A DNA stretch of 64,000 nt from JAJPHF01 sp035293805 (GCA_035293805.1 DATGMD010000009.1:1-64000); one strand, 5' to 3'; positions 15,777 to 24,511 are shown, numbered from the stretch's first letter. Program-made: numbers and translations. Notes: generated by a model from the letters alone, not told the origin.

Positions 15777-16985
15777 TTACCAAGCGTCGCGCGGCTCGGA
15801 GGGCGCGGTGTCATCCTCGGAGGGCGCTTCGAGGTCGGCGTCCTCGGCGTAGCTCGGGCCTATCGGCGTCGCCTCCATGTCGGGCGCGTAGTCGGGGTAA
15901 AGGCGCTTCAGGTCCCACTCGGTGATCCACCAGCGCACGTACTCGCGCATCGACGTGCTTGTGGCGCGCTCGGCCGAGCTGACGGGCGGCGGCGCCCAGC
16001 CATACGCCTGGCCGTGGATGGCGCGTAGCTTGTCATACGTCTCGTCGATCACGGCGCGACTGGGCGGCGCCAGCTTCACCGCCCGGCCGATGAGCCGCAT
16101 GCCGCGCTCTGCCTGGGGAGCGAGGAGCTGGTCGCTCTCCCGCGCGCTGGCGCGCAGCCGGCCCGGCACCGCCTCGCGGTCGTTGCGGTCGTTCAGCACC
16201 GCCGCCTCGAAGTCCGACGTGATCGCGCACACGCTCAGGATTCCCGGGAACGTCTCGCCCTTCAGGTTGCCCGTCCAGCGCGCCAGCTCGGCATACGAGC
16301 GCGCTCGCTGGTGCAGCGTGTACCGGTCGATCAGCTCGACCTCGTCGATCAGCAGCACCCAGCCGGCGTAGCCCGCGGCTCGCATCAGGCGCGCGGCGAA
16401 GCGGAAGCGCTGAAGCGCCAGCGCGCGAGCGTCCACCTTGTCCAGCGTGTAGGTGACGCGCTCGCCGAGCGCCCGCAGCGCCTTGCGGATCTCGCCGACC
16501 TGGATCGGGTCGCCGGCCCAGAAGGCGATGATGCGGTCGCGCAGCTCGGGGTCGTCCGCGGCGCGCTCGTAGAGGAACAGCGTCGCCGCGAAGCGCTGGT
16601 TCAGGCTGCTGGCGGGCTCCTGCACCCAGCGGTAGAAGTCGACGTAGCGGGTGCTGTAAGGATCCAGCTCGCTGGCGACCTGCGACAGCGCCGCGCCGCG
16701 CCGCCCCGGTACCACCGCCGCGCGAATGGCGGCGCGATACAGCTTGGCCGGGTCGTAGAGCGGCGTCTCCTTGCTGATGACGATCTTGCTGGTGACGAAC
16801 CGCTGCTCGCGGGCGACGTGCTGGAGATACTCCAGCAGGTGCGACTTGCCGCTGCCGAAGTTGCCGGCGACGAGGAAGCCCGCCGGGCTGAGCGGCTCGC
16901 CGCCGCTCTCCTCAGCCGCGGCGAGCAGTTGCCGGAAGCGCTCCTCGACGTCGGTCGCGGCGGTCCTGGGCGCCCCAACGGATGA
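15777..16985 (-). pseudogene. P-loop ATPase (DUF2791/BREX-type ATP-binding), start lost by frameshift
   Basis: About 400 residues are readable in one frame. Walker A GNFGSGKS is at 16842-16865, followed by HLLEYLQHVAREQ. Walker B WVLLIDEVELIDRY is near 16337-16366, and the tail contains MREYVRWWITEWDLKRLYPDY. This layout matches ATP-binding proteins of the DUF2791 group (BrxC/BrxD-like) that pair with helicases in defence cassettes. Upstream of Walker A the frame has no ATG, GTG or TTG until it merges, one frame off, with the DUF433 reading frame at about 16973-16978 (a TTGGGG run). One extra G there would join DUF433 and ATPase into a single protein. Either a fusion gene was broken, or the start codon was lost. 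The only start in frame as written is GTG 16715, after Walker A, which would be inactive. Confidence 0.75.
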
Positions 16986-17239
16986 CCCTGCAGCTCCGCG
17001 AGGGCTTGCTTGTCGAGGGCGATGTCCTCGTCGATTCGCTCGGGATGCAGAGCATAGTACGCCAGGGCGCCGCGGACCTGTTCCAGCGTCAGGTGGGGCA
17101 GCAGCCGCGCGATCTGCTCTAGATCGCCGGTCTGCTGCCAGAACTCGACAATGACGCTCACAGGCGTCCGCGTGCCGGCCACTACTGGGTAGCCGCCGTT
17201 AATGTCTGGCGCCTCGTTGACGAACTCCTCGGGCCGCAC
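16601..17239 (-). CDS. DUF433-domain protein (antitoxin-like), runs on out of frame
   Basis: The first ~90 residues form a DUF433 helix-turn-helix domain: APDINGGYPVVAGTRTPVSV, then TGDLEQIARLLPHLTLEQVRGALAYYALHPERI. DUF433 proteins are usually antitoxins paired with DUF5615 toxins, but no such toxin is present. After residue ~95 (about 16975) the frame continues through the ATPase coding region in the wrong phase down to 16601, giving an Arg/Ser/Pro-rich tail with no meaning. The real gene either ended near 16980 or was fused to the ATPase. GTG 17239 is the best start (GGGAGAGG just upstream, downstream of the promoter); TTG 17299 overlaps the -35 and is unlikely. Confidence 0.6.
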   Translation of the reverse strand: MRPEEFVNEAPDINGGYPVVAGTRTPVSVIVEFWQQTGDLEQIARLLPHLTLEQVRGALAYYALHPERIDEDIALDKQALAELQGHPLGRPGPPRPTSRSASGNCSPRLRRAAASRSARRASSSPATSAAASRTCWSISSTSPASSGSSPARSSSARRRRSTTRPSCIAPPFARRWYRGGAARRCRRSPASWILTAPATSTSTAGCRSPPAA

Positions 17240-17272
17240 TGCCTCTCCCAACCTTACTGCCGATCGCACTTC

Positions 17273-17299
17273 AGTATAGGGGACAGCGGCCAGAGTCAA
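17273..17299 (-). promoter_or_regulatory. promoter of the DUF433-ATPase-helicase cassette
   Basis: On the minus strand TTGACT (17299-17294) and TATACT (17278-17273) are separated by 15 bp, a short spacer with otherwise near-consensus hexamers. The GTG at 17239 lies 33 nt downstream. Confidence 0.5.
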
Positions 17300-17382
17300 C
17301 TTTGCCGATCGTCCAGCATCGCGGAGCGCTCGGCGGGGCTGAGCTGAGCCAAGACCTGGGTAACCTTCCGCACGGCCCTCTC

Positions 17383-18492
17383 CTACGGGGTGGCGGCGAG
17401 TTGTTGGAAGAAGCCCTCGCGGTCCAGCTTCTGGACGAAGCTGAGGTCCAGCAGATCGTCGACCGAGACGCGCTCAGCCTCGGGCGCCTGGCGCACGACG
17501 GCGGCCCGGAACTCCGTGAGGGCGGCGCGGTCGGGCACCAGATCGATCCGCGAGTATTCGGCCACCTTGTCCAGCTCGGTCGCCACCGCGTCGGGCGCGA
17601 CCTGGAGCTTGCCGGCCACCACCTGGAGCGCGCGGTCGCGCTTCGCGGCGTCGGTCTGCCCTTGCTTCAGATAGTGAACACCCCGCGCCAGCCCCTTCAG
17701 GAAGCTCTCGATGAGGGCCGGCCGCTCCCGCGCGATCGTGGCGGTCGTGATCACGCTCACGCTGCTCTCTGCCACGCCCAGCTCGCCCAGGTCCCAGCCG
17801 TGCATGCCGTTGGCCCGCGCCACCGCCGCCGAGGTGTAGCTGATCGGCGCGGCGTCGATCGCGCCGGCGATCAGCCCCTGCGCCAGGGTCGGATCGTCGC
17901 CGGCCTGGATCACCTGAATGTGGTCCCGCTCGACGTCGAGGCCGAGCTTCTGGAGCGCGAGCAGCCCGCGGATGTGAACGGTGCCGCCGATCGACTGCAC
18001 GCCCAGGATGCGGCCGCGCAGATCGGCGGGCTGGACGATGTCCGGCCGAACTTCCAGCTCGCCGAGCGCCACGTCCAGGTAGCTCGCGGTCATCACGTCC
18101 TCGCTCCCGCCGGCGCGGGCCGTGAGGGCGGTGGCCATGCCCGTGAAGCCGATCTGGAGATCGCCTGCCACGAGCGCGGCCTCGACGGCCGGGGCGCTGC
18201 GCAGCAGCTGGTCGTCCACCGCCAGCCCCTCCTCGGCGAAGTAGCCCAGCTCCTGCGCCAGCCACAGCGGGGCGACGGTGACCCGCACCGCCGCGCGCCC
18301 GACGGTGAGCGGCGTTAGCTCACGAGGGGCGGCCGCTGCCGCGGGCGGCGCGGGCGCGCCGCCCGGCGCGCTGGCGGGCGGCGCGGGGGCCGAGGCGGCG
18401 GGCGCTGACGGGGCGCTGGCGGGCGCGCAGGCGGCCAGGACGATGCCCACCACGAGCGCGCCGACGAGCCACAGGCGCGACAAGCTGACCAT
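17383..18492 (-). CDS. NMT1/TauA-type substrate-binding lipoprotein
   Basis: This 369-residue lipoprotein has a lipobox cysteine at residue 22 (LAACAP) and then an Ala/Pro/Ser linker to about residue 57. The binding domain begins with VRVTVAPLWLAQELGYFAEEGL and contains LQIGFTGMATALTARAGG and SYTSAAVARANGMHGW. The bound ligand is unknown. It lies 39 bp after the LVIVD propeller gene on the same strand and is the last gene of that operon. No permease or ATPase gene is in the window. ATG 18492 has an AGGGAGG site. Confidence 0.87.
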   Translation of the reverse strand: MVSLSRLWLVGALVVGIVLAACAPASAPSAPAASAPAPPASAPGGAPAPPAAAAAPRELTPLTVGRAAVRVTVAPLWLAQELGYFAEEGLAVDDQLLRSAPAVEAALVAGDLQIGFTGMATALTARAGGSEDVMTASYLDVALGELEVRPDIVQPADLRGRILGVQSIGGTVHIRGLLALQKLGLDVERDHIQVIQAGDDPTLAQGLIAGAIDAAPISYTSAAVARANGMHGWDLGELGVAESSVSVITTATIARERPALIESFLKGLARGVHYLKQGQTDAAKRDRALQVVAGKLQVAPDAVATELDKVAEYSRIDLVPDRAALTEFRAAVVRQAPEAERVSVDDLLDLSFVQKLDREGFFQQLAATP

Positions 18493-18531
18493 ACGGCACC
18501 TCCCTCCGACACGGCACGGAGCGCGGCCCGA

Positions 18532-19752
18532 TCAGAGCAGGGGCGGGGCGGCCGGCGGGCGCGCGCCGGTGTACTCCAGGATGTACAGCCCGCCGTTGAA
18601 GCGGTCGGTGCAGTAGATCAGCCCGCTCGCGTCCACGAACACGTCGTTGATCTGGACGGCGCGGTGCGGCTCGCCGCCCGGCTGCTGGGGCGGCGTGGGC
18701 GGCACGTAGTAGCCGACTTCGCGTGGCTGGTAGGGGTTCGTCGTGTCGAAGACGCGCAGCCCCGCGCTCCAGTAGGTCGCGTAGATCAGCGTGTCGTCCT
18801 GCCACGAGCCGGGGCGGTTCTCGTGAATGTTGTGCGGCCCGAACGTCTCGCCGCTCGCGGCGTAGTCGCCCTCGGGCACCGGGAAGGTGGCGATCGGCAC
18901 CGGGTGCGCCTCGTCGCGCGCGTCGATCATCCAGATCAGCTTCCCGCCCGGGCGCTGGTGCGAGGTCGCCTCGTCGGTCACGACGATCAGGTTGCGGCGG
19001 CGCAGCGGCAGCGCCGTGTGGGTGAAGCCGGCGTAGGGCGGGCGCCAGTTCAGGTGGCTGATCGTGCGCGGCCGGCTCTTGTCCGAGACGTCGAGGATCG
19101 CCCAGCCGGCGTCCCACAGGCCCACGTAGGCGCGGTCGCCCTCGACGACCGGGCCGTGGACCATCCACTCGTCGCCCTCGGGCGCGGTCAGCTGCTCGCC
19201 GCCGGCCGCCCAGGTGCCGGGGATCCACCAGCGCCCCACCTCGTGCGGGCTGGTCGGGTCGGACACGTCCACGATCTGCAGGATGCGGCCGGTGTAGCCG
19301 TCCATCCAGGTCGGCAGGTAGGCGTACTGGCCGTCGGCGAACCAGAAGCGGTGGACGCCGCGCCCGCCCGTGCGGAAGAAGCCGACCTCGCGCGGCGTGG
19401 CCGGGTTGCTGATATCGAACAGGCGAATGCCCGGCTCGAACTCGTCGCCGGGGCCGATCTTCTCGTTGTTGATGATCAGCAGGTCGCCGGCGATCTGAAC
19501 CTTGTGGGAGTGCGTGTTCGGCGGCAGCGGCTCGTCGTGGACCAGCTCCGGCCGCGCCGGGTTGGCGACGTTCAGCACGCTGAACGCCTTGCGGTTCAGG
19601 TGCGCGACGAACAGGAAGTCGCCCTTCTTGTCGATGCGGAAGCCGTCGCCGCAGCCGTTCAGGTCGTGGTAGCCGACGAGCCGCATGTTCTGCTTCTGGG
19701 CGCCCGCGTCCACCTCGTCCGCGGTCGGCGCGCGGTACTGCTGCTGAACCAT
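18532..19752 (-). CDS. LVIVD-repeat beta-propeller protein
   Basis: This 406-residue protein is built from repeats of the LVIVD type, each with a short block such as SVLNVANPARPELV, IRLFDISNPATPREVG, LQIVDVSDPTSPHEVG, AILDVSDKSRPRT and RVFDTTNPYQPREVG, spaced 45-60 residues apart. Such repeats make bladed propellers that act as binding scaffolds, often at the cell surface. No signal peptide is visible here, so it may stay in the cytoplasm. The ATG at 19752 has GGGAGGGGAG. It sits between an amidohydrolase and a substrate-binding protein gene, so it may bind the same metabolite. Function unknown. Confidence 0.8.
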   Translation of the reverse strand: MVQQQYRAPTADEVDAGAQKQNMRLVGYHDLNGCGDGFRIDKKGDFLFVAHLNRKAFSVLNVANPARPELVHDEPLPPNTHSHKVQIAGDLLIINNEKIGPGDEFEPGIRLFDISNPATPREVGFFRTGGRGVHRFWFADGQYAYLPTWMDGYTGRILQIVDVSDPTSPHEVGRWWIPGTWAAGGEQLTAPEGDEWMVHGPVVEGDRAYVGLWDAGWAILDVSDKSRPRTISHLNWRPPYAGFTHTALPLRRRNLIVVTDEATSHQRPGGKLIWMIDARDEAHPVPIATFPVPEGDYAASGETFGPHNIHENRPGSWQDDTLIYATYWSAGLRVFDTTNPYQPREVGYYVPPTPPQQPGGEPHRAVQINDVFVDASGLIYCTDRFNGGLYILEYTGARPPAAPPLL

Positions 19753-19853
19753 CGCTCCCCTCCCTGGAACGCTGCGCGGGCATCCTTTCTCCGCCCGCTA
19801 CGCGCTGACCCTCGGGCGGCGGCTGGTACGGCCGAGCGTCAGAGGCCGCGCCC

Positions 19854-20798
19854 CTACCTCCGCACGGCCGCCGCCAGGCGGAACAGCGCCACCGCGTTGT
19901 CGCCCAGGATAGCCTGCTCCCGCTCCGGCGGCAAGCCGAGCGCCCGCACGTGCTCCACCGACTTGCCGAGCGGGAACGGCAGCGGCGGCGTGTCCGTGCC
20001 CAGCATCACCTTGTCCACGCCGAACGTCTCGACCGCCGCGCGCAGCGCCGGCTGCCAGAACGCCACCGTGTCCACCCACACGCGCCGCGCGTAGCTGCTC
20101 GGCGGGCCCGTCAGCTCGACCGGCAGCGTGTACAGCGGGTGCTCGCGCAGCTCGTAGCTGTACTCCAGTCGCCCGAACACGCTCGTCAGCGCGCCGCCAC
20201 CGTGCGACGCGACGATCTTGAGGTTCGGGTACTTGTCCAGCACGCCGAGCATGATCAGCCGGCCGAGCGCGATGGCCGTCTCCAGCCCGCGCCCGATCGT
20301 CTCGTCGAGGCGGCACTGATCGAGGTAGCCCTTGGCGAAGGTGACGCCGGGCGGGTGTAGGTAGACCGGCACGTCGAGCTGCGTGGCGAGCGCGAGGAAG
20401 TCCTGGGCCTCGGGCGAGTCGAGGAACAGGTCGCCGTAGCGCGGGCAGACCATCACGCCGCGCATGTCGAGGTCGCGCACGCACCGCTCGAATTCGCGCA
20501 GGAACGGGTCGCCGCCCTGCGGGTAGATCACGGCCAGCGCGGCCAGCCGGTCCGGGTGCGCCTGCACGAGTCCCGCCAGGAAGTCATTGCAGCGCCGCGC
20601 CAGGTCGAGCAGGACTTCCGGCCCTTCCTTCAGGCGCGTCTCCATGAGCATCGGCTGGCTGAGAACGCTGAAATCGACGGGGCTTTCTTCCTGCGCGCGC
20701 AGGAAGCCCTCGGTATCACTCATCAGCGTCATCGCGGCGACCGCGCCCGGCGGCACCATCTCGCGCGGAATCAGATGGCTGTGGACGTCGACGATCAC
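19854..20798 (-). CDS. ACMSD-like amidohydrolase (metal-dependent decarboxylase/hydrolase)
   Basis: This 314-residue TIM-barrel enzyme has the amidohydrolase metal ligands: HSH at residues 6-8 (VDVHSHLIP), a barrel His in YLHPPGV, another in SHGGGAL and a late Asp in GTDTPP. The layout fits the ACMSD/gamma-resorcylate decarboxylase branch, which removes carboxylate from aromatic or semialdehyde substrates with zinc or manganese. GTG 20798 has a GAGGAG site. It is the first gene of an operon with an LVIVD propeller and a substrate-binding protein, so it probably acts on an imported compound. Substrate not predictable. Confidence 0.88.
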   Translation of the reverse strand: MIVDVHSHLIPREMVPPGAVAAMTLMSDTEGFLRAQEESPVDFSVLSQPMLMETRLKEGPEVLLDLARRCNDFLAGLVQAHPDRLAALAVIYPQGGDPFLREFERCVRDLDMRGVMVCPRYGDLFLDSPEAQDFLALATQLDVPVYLHPPGVTFAKGYLDQCRLDETIGRGLETAIALGRLIMLGVLDKYPNLKIVASHGGGALTSVFGRLEYSYELREHPLYTLPVELTGPPSSYARRVWVDTVAFWQPALRAAVETFGVDKVMLGTDTPPLPFPLGKSVEHVRALGLPPEREQAILGDNAVALFRLAAAVRR

Positions 20799-20862
20799 GG
20801 CGCACTCCTCATCGCAAGCTGGCCGGCCGCCGCCCGCGGCTCCCGCCCGCGCCCGGCCCGCG

Positions 20863-20871
20863 ATGATAGCA
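20863..20871 (-). promoter_or_regulatory. extended -10 promoter of the amidohydrolase operon
   Basis: TGC TATCAT reads from 20871 to 20863 on the minus strand, 64 nt upstream of GTG 20798 and just past the end of the upstream peptidase gene. Confidence 0.4.
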
Positions 20872-20873
20872 CG

Positions 20874-22625
20874 TTACGGCGCGTTCGCGACCACCAGCCG
20901 GCTGAACCGCGCCTCCGCCTCCCCGTCGTCACGCTGGTCAACCGAGAGCGTCAAGAGCCCCATGTCGAGCCAAGGCTCGGCGGGCTCCGCGGTCACACGC
21001 GCTAGCTCCTCGCCGTTGGCGCGCAGGATGATCTCGGACTCGGTCGCGTGTATGCCGAGCCGATTCACCGATCCTGCATCGCGAAAGCCCGGCTCTTGGG
21101 TATTGTCGAGCACAGTCACCCACTCGCCGCCGGTCGAACGCTGAAGCGTAATGGCATGTTCGGTGAGGTCGACCGCATACTTATAGTAACCGCCGTAACC
21201 CGGCAGTCTGATCTCGAACCGAAGGATGGTGCCTGTACTGGTCCCGCGCACTTGTACGTCAACCTCGGCGTCGAAGTCGCCCAACTGTGCCACCAAGAAC
21301 GCCACCGCTGCCGCACCGCTCGCGGCGAGTTTATCCACGACGTACTCGTGATCGTCATAGCTATGGCGATCTTTGGTGTTCGCCCAGAACGGCCATCGAC
21401 TATTGGGGGTCGAGAAGTCGTCGCTCAGCAGCACGGTACCAGGCGCAACCAGCCAGGCATCCACGGCATCGTCAAGCTCGTTCGTTCCCATGCTCGTGAG
21501 TCTGCTTAGTAATTCCTGAAAGTGCGCCAGACTGCCGTCTCGGTTATCTCGCAAGAGCCGCGTCGTTGCGGCAAATCCATGGTGGGCGACGAGGAAGGCC
21601 ACCCCGGCATAGCCGCGCACGTAGATACCGTCCCCGTCGAAGTCTCCCGGCTCATGAGTTGAATCCTGCGGGAACTGGACAAGGTTTGTTAGGCGCGACG
21701 CCTTCCCGGTCCGGCGGGCGCGCGCGGCCTGCACAAGATCCTCGGTTCCCGCCACATGGTGCTGCTGGTACACTGCCTGGCCCTCGACGAACCAGGCTGG
21801 CGCCTGGCCGTTGCCCAGCAGACTGCGCTGCACGAAGTGCGTGTACTCGTGTAGCACGAGCGTGTTGATGGAGGCGGGGAGAACCAGGCCGTTCGGGTCC
21901 TGGCTCGACAGCACGCTGAGGTTAATGAGGATCAGGCTGCCGGTGGCCGAGAACGCCTGAAAGACGCTTGTACCGGAACGAGCCTGGCGCTCGGCGGTTT
22001 GCGCCCACTGCGCGGCCGCTTCCGGCGGTCCTGTCGGGCCGTAACGGCGGTAGGCAGCGGCAACTGCTTCGGCATCGGTGCCCACGAGGATGGTGAGCGG
22101 GCGTGTCGGGTGCCAATCAAAGTCCCGGCTGGATGCCTCGGCGGCCCTTGCCACAGCGGCGCCTACGTCGGGCAGCCACTGCTCTGCGCCATGGTCAGCG
22201 GCGATGAGGCGCGGTGGGTAGGCGACCGGGTTGTCGAGCAGGTCGTCCAGGCCCTGCGCGCCGCGCGCGGCCGGATCAGCCCACCAGGTTACGCGGCAGG
22301 GATCAAAACCTGTGGCTTGTAGTCGGCTAGCCGCGAGAACCTTGGCCGCCCGGAACTGCTCGGGCGTGTAGACAGGAGTGAGGTCAACCGCGTAGATATC
22401 CGCCTCTGGCTCGTATGCTAGGCAGAGCCAGGTGGCCGCGGCCATCCCGTTCGGGTAGCCGACCGGCTCCGCGCGTTCCAGCCGCCCCTCGTAGAGGTCG
22501 AGAGCAGCGCAGGGGCCGTTCCGCTCTCCGGGGGGCCAGGCCGTCGACAGCGCGATGGAGCCGACGGCTACAACGGCGCAGAGGCCGATGACCATGAGCG
22601 TGCGACGATGGCGGGAGATAGTCAC
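20874..22625 (-). CDS. secreted gluzincin-type metallopeptidase with C-terminal sandwich domain
   Basis: This 583-residue protein has an N-terminal signal or anchor (residues 8-30). The peptidase core carries HEYTH (259-263) and a downstream acidic ligand in WFVEGQAVY (Glu281), the HExxH...E signature of MA-clan zinc peptidases. An EF-hand-like DFDGDGIYVRGYAG follows near residue 325. From about residue 405 to the end lies a beta-sandwich that looks like a laminin-G/concanavalin domain (LSDDFSTPNSRWPFW, LRFEIRLPGYGGYYKY, LGIHATESEIIL). It would act on extracellular proteins or glycans. GC is slightly lower than in its neighbours. The GTG at 22625 has a weak site; ATG 22595 is an alternative. 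Confidence 0.78.
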   Translation of the reverse strand: MTISRHRRTLMVIGLCAVVAVGSIALSTAWPPGERNGPCAALDLYEGRLERAEPVGYPNGMAAATWLCLAYEPEADIYAVDLTPVYTPEQFRAAKVLAASRLQATGFDPCRVTWWADPAARGAQGLDDLLDNPVAYPPRLIAADHGAEQWLPDVGAAVARAAEASSRDFDWHPTRPLTILVGTDAEAVAAAYRRYGPTGPPEAAAQWAQTAERQARSGTSVFQAFSATGSLILINLSVLSSQDPNGLVLPASINTLVLHEYTHFVQRSLLGNGQAPAWFVEGQAVYQQHHVAGTEDLVQAARARRTGKASRLTNLVQFPQDSTHEPGDFDGDGIYVRGYAGVAFLVAHHGFAATTRLLRDNRDGSLAHFQELLSRLTSMGTNELDDAVDAWLVAPGTVLLSDDFSTPNSRWPFWANTKDRHSYDDHEYVVDKLAASGAAAVAFLVAQLGDFDAEVDVQVRGTSTGTILRFEIRLPGYGGYYKYAVDLTEHAITLQRSTGGEWVTVLDNTQEPGFRDAGSVNRLGIHATESEIILRANGEELARVTAEPAEPWLDMGLLTLSVDQRDDGEAEARFSRLVVANAP

Positions 22626-22642
22626 GAGACTACTGCGATCGG

Positions 22643-22843
22643 CTACGCGCTGCGGCGGGTCCGTGCCTCGTACTCGGCAAGCTGCTCGCGCAGTACCTGT
22701 AGTTCGCTCGCCAACGCCCTACGAATGACATCCTGCGCCTCTGGCGGACGACCTACGTCCTCTGTTTCTGCTTCGGCCAGCGCGTGAGCGAAGCGCTCGG
22801 CCTCCTCGCATGTGATTCGGTATTGTTCTTCGTTAGCGATCAT
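22643..22843 (-). CDS. small helical antitoxin-like protein
   Basis: This 66-residue, strongly acidic coiled-coil-like protein begins MIANEEQYRITCEEAERFAH and ends LREQLAEYEARTRRSA. This pattern resembles the N-terminal part of short regulators found beside toxin genes. ATG 22843 with GGAGG is preferred over the longer frame to 22867. It overlaps the end of the DUF6932 gene by 11 bp, so both are translated from one message. Local GC is low for the region. Confidence 0.65.
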   Translation of the reverse strand: MIANEEQYRITCEEAERFAHALAEAETEDVGRPPEAQDVIRRALASELQVLREQLAEYEARTRRSA

Positions 22844-23282
22844 ATCCGGCCTCCAGGTTGATGGCAATAATGCCCTTCGGCGCCTGAGTATCCTTGTCGC
22901 GCTGGAAGTATTCGAGAAATCTGATGCCCGTCCGGTTCACCGATATTTCCGCAGGGAACAAGTCTCCACCATACTTCACCCGTTGGCCCGGACGGCCGAT
23001 ATCCAAGAACTTCAGTAATGGGTCCAGTATCCCAAAGTTGACATCAGCTATCTCCCAGCAGGCGTCGAAGTCGCCTGGCACCTCCTTGGCGCTGACGAAG
23101 CTACCATCAATATATACCCGCTTACAGCCTGCGGCCTGCAGGTGATCCATGGCAGCTCGTAAGCCGCCAAGTAGCTCCCGGCGCCTGGTGTTGTAGCCGT
23201 ACCGCCTGATGACCTCATCCCACGTCGCCTCGTGTATTCCCGGCGGCAGATTCCCGGTCGCAGGGTCAAAAGGCGGAATCAC
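22833..23282 (-). CDS. DUF6932-type nucleotidyltransferase-like protein, possible toxin
   Basis: This 149-residue protein contains IDGSFVSAKEVPGDFDACWE near residues 59-78, a GS...DxD arrangement typical of minimal nucleotidyltransferases, preceded by RELLGGLRAAMDHLQAAGCKRVY. DUF6932 proteins commonly sit beside a small antitoxin-like gene, as here. A nucleotidyl-transferring toxin is inferred, not shown. It is the first gene of the pair and ends 8 bp upstream of the LLM oxidoreductase stop region on the same strand. Codon usage is less G/C-biased than in neighbours, which suggests acquisition. Confidence 0.7.
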   Translation of the reverse strand: MIPPFDPATGNLPPGIHEATWDEVIRRYGYNTRRRELLGGLRAAMDHLQAAGCKRVYIDGSFVSAKEVPGDFDACWEIADVNFGILDPLLKFLDIGRPGQRVKYGGDLFPAEISVNRTGIRFLEYFQRDKDTQAPKGIIAINLEAGYDR

Positions 23283-23290
23283 CCCCTTGG

Positions 23291-24352
23291 TTACCTGGCG
23301 GCGGGGACGGCGCCGAGGCGCGGCATGACCTCCTGGGCGAACAGGCGCAGCGAGCGGCTGACTTGGTCGTGCGTGAGCGTGCCGAAGGCGAAGTTGCCCA
23401 CGTAGGCGTCGAGCTGCAGGTCGCCGAGGCTCTGGAGCTTCGCCGCGACGCGCTCCGGATCGCCGACGATCACGTAGTTGTCGGCGTCGAACTCCGCGAA
23501 CGTGTGCGGCCCCAGCCGCCGCAGCGCCTTGCCGGTATGGTAGCGCCAGTTCTCAGGCGTCGGCGTGCCGTACTCGGGGCTCTCGTCGGTCGAGAAGAGC
23601 TGGAAGAAGCGGAAGTAGGCTTGCTCGGCCTCGGCCAGCGCCTGCTCGGTCGTCTCGGCCACGTAGGTCGGGCGGAACAGCCGCACGCTCGGCGTGCCCA
23701 GCTGTGGCGTGCCGTTGCCGCTGCCGAGCGCCGCGCGGTAGGCGGCGAACGCCGCGCGCACGTCGGCCGTCTCCGAGTTCATCTGCGCGATCGGCAGGCC
23801 GCGCTCGGCGCACCAGCGCACCGTCTCGGCGCTGCTCGCGGCCACGTAGAACGGCGGGAACGGCTGCTGCAGCGGCCGCGGCTCCAACGGCGCGTCGTGA
23901 TAGTGCCAGAACCGGCCGTCGTGGTTCAGCCGCTCCTGGGTGAACGCCTTGATCAGCGCGTCGAAGGCCTCGAAGAAGCGCGGCTTGGCATCCTCGACGT
24001 TCAGGCCGCGCCGGGCGAACTCGCGCGCCACGCCGCTCCCGATGCCCACGTTCAGCCGGCCGTGCGACAGGTGGTCGAGCATCGTCAGCTCTTCGGCCAG
24101 CCGGATCGGCTCGTAGAACGGCAGCGTCAGGATCATCGCGCCCATGCGCAGGCGCTTCGTGCGCGCCGCCAGGTTCGCCAGGATCAGGTTCGGCGAGGGC
24201 AGCATGCCGTAGTAGGTGAAGTGGTGCTCGGCCAGCCAGACCTCGTCGAAGCCGAGCGTCTCCATCAGCTCAATCTCAGCCAGGTGCTCGTCGTACACGC
24301 GCGTGGTGTCGACGCCCCGGTTCTGGAAGTACATGAAGCCGCCGAACTTCAC
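23291..24352 (-). CDS. LLM-class flavin-dependent oxidoreductase (luciferase-like)
   Basis: This 353-residue TIM-barrel protein belongs to the bacterial luciferase superfamily, which uses reduced FMN or F420. Family marks are YDEHLAEIELMETLGFDEVWLAEHHF near the N-terminus, LTLPFYEPIRLAEELTMLDHLSHGRLNVGIGSG, and PFPPFYVAASSAETVRW. It probably adds oxygen to or desulfonates an organic substrate. The GTG at 24352 has an excellent AAGGAGGTGG site. Two further LLM genes lie at 39679 and 43466 and resemble it in outline. Substrate and cofactor unknown. Confidence 0.9.
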   Translation of the reverse strand: MKFGGFMYFQNRGVDTTRVYDEHLAEIELMETLGFDEVWLAEHHFTYYGMLPSPNLILANLAARTKRLRMGAMILTLPFYEPIRLAEELTMLDHLSHGRLNVGIGSGVAREFARRGLNVEDAKPRFFEAFDALIKAFTQERLNHDGRFWHYHDAPLEPRPLQQPFPPFYVAASSAETVRWCAERGLPIAQMNSETADVRAAFAAYRAALGSGNGTPQLGTPSVRLFRPTYVAETTEQALAEAEQAYFRFFQLFSTDESPEYGTPTPENWRYHTGKALRRLGPHTFAEFDADNYVIVGDPERVAAKLQSLGDLQLDAYVGNFAFGTLTHDQVSRSLRLFAQEVMPRLGAVPAAR

Positions 24353-24511
24353 CCGCCACCTCCTTGGCGCGCTCGCCCGGGGCGTCGCGCCCGCGCCCGC
24401 TTGCCGGGCTTGCTCGCCGGGATGTTAACAGGGGCGCTCCGCCACCGCAATCACGCTGATGGTGCGCGAGCCCGACCGCCATGCGAAAAATCATCGGGGC
24501 GCCCGGGACTC

